Assembly (NCBI GenBank): GCA_025642075.2
Contig: JAODUO010000118.1
Span: 736,001 to 800,000 of the forward strand
Length of the DNA: 64,000 nt
Direction: 5' to 3'
Source: Ridgeia piscesae
Taxonomy: Eukaryota > Annelida > Polychaeta > Sabellida > Siboglinidae
This document shows, in pieces, positions 59,775-64,000 of the stretch (position 1 is its first letter; each line of letters opens with the position of its first letter). A model generated the notes under the pieces. The model was given only the letters and a program-made list of their open reading frames with translations. It was not told the origin of the DNA and did not search any database. The translations under genes and the position numbers were made by a program.

Positions 59775-60105
59775 TAATAATATAAAAAGTAAAATCTTCT
59801 ATAGCGCAGTATCCTATCCTGAGTCCTCAGAACTGCTCAAAGCGCTTCACACTTTACTTCACTGGCAGACCCGTTCAATCGAACGCCATCTCAACTTCTC
59901 TGGGAAGCATCCAGCAATGCCGCAAGTAATGCACGAATGCCGTTCATACAAATATCTACTACTGTCTAATGTCTATAGCCATGTACTTATGTAGAGTGAA
60001 AAATTTGCCCAAGGTTCCACACGGCAGCACAGGATTCAAACCAGGGTTCTCGTAGTTAAGAGTCCGAACCTCTACCCCCGAAGCACTACGCTATCAATAT
60101 TAAAT
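59775..60105 (-). mobile_element. tRNA-derived SINE, second copy
   Basis: Minus-strand order: TAGCGTAGTGCTTCGGGGGT (A-box-like), GGTTTGAATCC (B box), CCTTGGGCAAA, then a tail with AAGCGCTTTGAGCAGTTCTG and GCGCTATAGAAG. Same family as 24320-24625. Confidence 0.7.
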
Positions 60106-60997
60106 ATGATTTTATAGATTAGACACTAGTAACGGATTGTGCCACAGCATGTGAAACATTGCCACATTACTATCTCACTTAAAAAACAGCTAGGTCCGTC
60201 ACTTGTCTGTGTTTCTACAAGCAACGAAAAAAGGATGTGTTTTGTTGAAATACTCTCAAAAGTCAGGTTGGTAAAATATATATGGTACAAAGACCCTTTA
60301 TAAACTAACTTGATAGAACTGTCAGTGTGTTTCCATATAACACTAATACTGGCGCTAGTGTATTTTTGTGACAATGCAGTTTTAGCATTGTACTTTGTGA
60401 GTAGGCCTACTTTTCATAAAGCAACTTTTCAAATCATTTGTTTCCACAAATTCGATTAAGTAAACTGTAGATGTGTAGAATATGAACATCACAAAAGAGT
60501 TTGTCATAGTTTTGGTTTAAAATGTTGTTATATGGCTTTTTGTTCTAGGGTTTGATGTGCAAAACTGTATAACACAGTTTATGGCTTTATTGCTTTACTA
60601 ATGTTCAGTATGGTATTTTATTAACCATCCAGTTAAGCTGTGCAAAATTTAAAGATATATGGTTTATATGAATCACTTGGCAGTGACATTGTTTCATCAA
60701 GCAGCAGCAGTACATGAACTGTCCACGTCGTTCAAAAGCTTCCACCACAAAATAAATTGCCTATCTGTAACAACATTAAACTGTTACAAGTATAAAATGG
60801 AATCATTCACATAATTATATAGTTATAAGAAACAACAGATTTTGACATTTAGTTGTAGTTTGCACCGATTAATGTCGTCATACTATGTTTAACTGCTTAA
60901 TTAATCAATGTGCTAGTCAGCACTAAGACGTCTAATGAGAGTAAAGTAGTTGTTTCATAAATGTTTTTCGTTTAGTCTTGAGTATGACAACTTATGA

Positions 60998-61073
60998 CAA
61001 TTAAGTAAGACAACGCACCATGCGCACTGGCGTGAAGTGTCCCTAGGACATTTTGCCGGTTACAAATACAGAT
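60998..61073 (+). repeat. Left arm of inverted repeat around NUTF2 exon 1
   Basis: CACCATGCGCACTGGCGTGA and TGTCCCTAGGACATTTTGCC occur here and, inverted, at 62222-62300. Confidence 0.85.
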
Positions 61074-61479
61074 GTCACAAGCCTAAACACACCCCCGGGA
61101 TAGATGTAAAAATGTTACTTAATTGTATTATCGCTCACCTTTATGTCAAATTGTTCGGGCGCCAGCTGTCACGGCTTTGTTAAAATGAAAATGTAAGACC
61201 CATGACAATTACATCATATTACTTAAAAACATGCGTATGGTCAGACACATTACACTCGTAAACATTTGTAAGAGCGCATTCGTATTCAAAATACAATTTC
61301 CGCTTCTCGTTCCAATTCTCGTCTTGCAACATCTCGCGTGATTACGTTGGCTGACAAATTTTGTGAATTTGAAAACTTCCATGAGGTATTTTACCTGACC
61401 GGCAACAAAGTTTTCAAAACGCATCAGCGACCTAACAAATTGCCGTGTGTGTTTGGGTGCGGCGAGGCAAAAGGCAGAC

Positions 61480-61584
61480 ATGAGTGTCACAAAAATGCCC
61501 TGGGAGACTCTAGGAGAACAGTTTGTAACGCAGTACTATCAGATTTTCGACACCAACCGAGAGCAATTGGTCGCGCTATATCAC
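61480..61584 (+). CDS. NUTF2: Nuclear transport factor 2, first coding exon
   Basis: The Ran-GDP import factor. The 35 codons MSVTKMPWETLGEQFVTQYY through QIFDTNREQLVALYH match the NTF2 N-terminus pattern (W, then FV.HYY..FD..R..L..LY), and are followed at once by GTATGT, a good donor in phase 0. The remaining exons lie past the window end: the intron runs over 2.4 kb and holds LINE fragments. Start: the only ATG giving the NTF2 length N-terminus. The gene is divergent from CENPT, as I recall for the human CENPT-THAP11-NUTF2 region. Confidence 0.82.
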
Positions 61585-62221
61585 GTATGTTTACGCCCAT
61601 TTGTATATAAAATGTATGAAATATGTATGCAATTGTGTTAGTGATAATTGACATGTACATCCTTTTATAATGTCTAGCAAGTAGCAAATATATCATGGTG
61701 CTAACTGTTCCTGATGTCACCACGACACCGACGGGTCATGCCAGGCCATGCCCATCAACATTATGATCACTGCCATCGGCAGCAGGCACGAGTTGGTCTG
61801 GGCGGGACGCCTGGGGCTGGGCATGGCCATTCGTTGCAGCCTTGTTGCATACCGTGTAGAAGCTCGTTTAGAATCCAAGCCCACTATGGCTTACTTTTGA
61901 GATTATAGGGTGATTTTATGTCAAATCTTTCACCCCAACTCAAATGTTGATGAAAATATGCACATTTGGGTTGTTAGCTCCCACGAAAATCTAAAAACTG
62001 CAATTTAAAAAAATAAGGAGTCAAGTATTATTGAAGATATAGGTCACTGAATACTGACCGTTTCACATACTGACCATTACATTAAATGAATAATGACCGG
62101 ATTTTTGTTATCAACATGTGCTTTTATTGCCTATTTCAAGCATGTGAAATGATAATATGTGATCACGGCTATGTAGACTTGCACAAACCGTGGGATGGGG
62201 CAGAAGAACTGATGGTACCTG

Positions 62222-62300
62222 TATCTGTATCTTAACTGGCAAAATGTCCTAGGGACACATCACGCCAGTGCGCATGGTGGGTCATCTAACTTAATTGTTA
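62222..62300 (-). repeat. Right arm of inverted repeat around NUTF2 exon 1
   Basis: Inverted match to 60998-61073 with only a few differences; the two arms are about 1.15 kb apart. Confidence 0.85.
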
Positions 62301-62497
62301 AAATGTTGGATTAAACTATTTTGAAATGATTTTAGTGATTTACTTGAGATAGTGTTTGGTGGGAGAGAATTCCATTCTTTAATTGTTGTTGGGAAGAAGC
62401 TGTTTCCAAATATGTTTGTAGAGTATCTAATTTGCAAGAACTGACTGTCATGTTTACGTGAGGTTCTAGTGTTGTGTTGGATACCGCTTGCAACAGT
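62298..62497 (-). mobile_element. LINE 3' coding fragment
   Basis: On the minus strand NTRTSRKHDSQFLQIRYSTN and FFPTTIKEWNSLPPNTISSK are the typical C-terminal end of L2/CR1-like LINE polyproteins. The match ends where the opposite-strand LINE begins, near 62498. Confidence 0.7.
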
Positions 62498-62499
62498 GT

Positions 62500-63957
62500 T
62501 CAATTTGTTATTAGATGAGGGAATAGTTCCGTTAGAATGGAAAGAAGCAAACATTATACCATTATTTTAAAAAGGTTCGAGAAACAAGTCAGAGAACTAT
62601 AGACCAGTGAGTTTAACATTGGTGATTTGCAAACTATTAGAAAGACTAATTAAAGATCACCTGGTTGATTTTCTTGTTAAAAATAAATTGATAAACCCAT
62701 CTCAACATGGGTTTTTAAAAGCGAGGTCATGCTTAACAAATATGTTATGTTTTTTGGAAGATGTCACAAAGTGGCTAGATGAGGGATCACCAGTAGATAT
62801 AATCTACTTAGATTTTAAAAAAGCCTTTGACAAAGTGCCACACCAAAGACTACTACTTAAACTAAAGGCCCATGGCATAGGAAATGGAATGATCAACTGG
62901 ATAGAAAAATGGCTTACTGATAGAAGACAAAGAGTAGTAGTTTATGGGGAGGTTTCAAACTGGAAAGCAGTTTTGAGTGGAGTACCGCAGGGATCAGTAC
63001 TGGGACCTATTTTATTCTTAATATATATCAATGATTTGGATGATGACATAACAAGCAAGGTGTTGAAGTTTGCGGACGACACAAAAGTTTTTAGGAAAAT
63101 TAAAAGTGATGCAGATAGACAGCATTTACAAGATGATCTTAATAAGTTGATAGAATGGTCTGAGAAGTGGCAAATGCTGTTTAATTTTGGAAAGTGTAAG
63201 TGCCTTCACACAGGACATGGGAATGAAGATGCACAATATACAATGGGTGATACTGTACTAAATACTACCTTAAAGGAAAAGGACTTAGGGTTAACTATTA
63301 GTGCTGACATGAAGGTATCAGAGCAGTGTGGAATTGCAGCAGCGAAGGGAAACCAAATTCTTGGATTAATTAGGCGAAATATAGTGTACAAAGAAAAAGA
63401 ACTAATAATACCGCTGTATAAAACAATAGTTAGGCCTCACTTAGAATATTGTATACAAGCATGGAGGCCATATCGCAAGAAGGATATTGATATGCTAGAA
63501 AGACTACAAAGGAGAGCAACCAAAATGATACCAAAACTCAGGAATATTAGTTATGAAATGCGTCTAAAAGAATGTGGTTTAACAACACTAGAAACCAGAA
63601 GATTGAGAGGAGATCAGATTGAGGTGTTTAAAATATTGAATGGGTATGACAATATTGACAGAAATATTGTTTTCACAGTCAAGGAAGAGAGAAGGACTAG
63701 AGGACATGGAGTTACATTAGCAAAGAAGCAGTGTAGACTAGATATTAGAAAATTTTCACAAAGAACAGTAAACGAATGGAACAGATTATCAGCTGATTGT
63801 GTAGGTGCTAGTAGTGTTAATATATTTTAAAATAAAATCGACATATACCTAAGAAGGGCGGGGTATACTTAGATAGATAGGTTGGACTCTCGATAAGCCA
63901 AATGGCTTCCTAGTCCACCTGCCATCTAGAGTTGAATCTCGAGGTGGCAATCTTTTT
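62500..63957 (+). mobile_element. 5'-truncated CR1/jockey-like LINE, reverse transcriptase
   Basis: Reading starts at DEGIVPLEWKEANIIPLF, breaks at a TAA (62569), then runs for 407 codons: NYRPVSLTLVICKLLERLIK, HGFLKARSCLTN, DFKKAFDKVPHQRLLLKL, GVPQGSVLGP, the catalytic FADDTK, LEYCIQAWRPYRKKDIDMLE. A TAA at 63828 cuts off the last residues (NKIDIYLRRAGYT). The endonuclease and any ORF1 are missing. Both breaks lie in TTTTAAAA contexts. Confidence 0.85.
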
Positions 63958-64000
63958 AAATCTTGTTAAAATATAATGATCTAGCGGGATATCTAATATT

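Larger units (their letters stand above)
59685..61479. promoter_or_regulatory. Intergenic region between divergent CENPT and NUTF2
   Basis: 1.8 kb between the two start codons. It holds a SINE at 59775-60105 and one arm of an inverted repeat at 60998-61073; from 60106 to 60997 I recognise nothing. CG dinucleotides rise just before NUTF2 (61300-61480), where its promoter is expected. Confidence 0.5.

Overview
The window looks like nuclear DNA of a bilaterian animal. Genes are split by many GT-AG introns, introns and intergenic DNA are AT-rich, and there are tRNA-derived SINEs, LINE fragments, TTAA-type and TA-type DNA transposon remnants and large minisatellites. The proteins resemble vertebrate orthologues closely (AFG3L2, TCF25, NOP9), but CENP-T is much longer than the human one. 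I cannot name the species. A marine invertebrate (lancelet, hemichordate or mollusc grade) is a guess, not a reading.

Six genes alternate in strand, forming three head-to-head pairs. (1) NOP9, minus, 1-9301, 3' end outside the window; (2) AFG3L2, plus, 9613-22924, 17 exons; (3) TCF25, minus, 24011-43163, 17 exons; (4) RBFA, plus, 43410-47892, 5 exons; (5) CENPT, minus, 48705-59684, 11 exons; (6) NUTF2, plus, first exon 61480-61584, the rest outside the window. NOP9/AFG3L2 start 311 bp apart and TCF25/RBFA 246 bp apart, so both pairs probably share bidirectional promoters. CENPT/NUTF2 start 1.8 kb apart. From memory, CENPT-NUTF2 and AFG3L1-TCF25 are also near neighbours on human 16q, so the block may be an old bilaterian linkage.

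The genes do not form one pathway. NOP9 serves ribosome biogenesis, RBFA mitochondrial ribosome maturation, AFG3L2 mitochondrial proteolysis, TCF25 nuclear/ribosome quality control functions, CENPT the kinetochore and NUTF2 nuclear import.

The most unusual signal is in the introns. In the minus-strand genes, tandem arrays repeatedly sit against 3' splice sites. In NOP9 (36-bp array, 2645-3266) and TCF25 (about 30-bp array, 37490-37870) every repeat unit contains a copy of the intron end plus the first bases of the next exon, so the acceptor itself has been multiplied. A pyrimidine-rich tract of about 1 kb, a (GATT)n run and a 44-bp array abut three other TCF25 acceptors. A 4.1-kb array of about 125 units (33 bp each) fills TCF25 intron 10, and each unit carries a pyrimidine tract followed by TAG.

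Other points: a frame break in AFG3L2 exon 12; a 682-codon CENP-T exon built of SP/TP-rich coding repeats; two CENP-T copies of a TPR-type candidate Ndc80-binding motif; duplication of the CENP-T stop-codon region; two TTAAAGG-ended (T2/Kolobok-like) elements, one with a broken THAP domain; a hAT-like element nested in a pogo/Tigger-like element.
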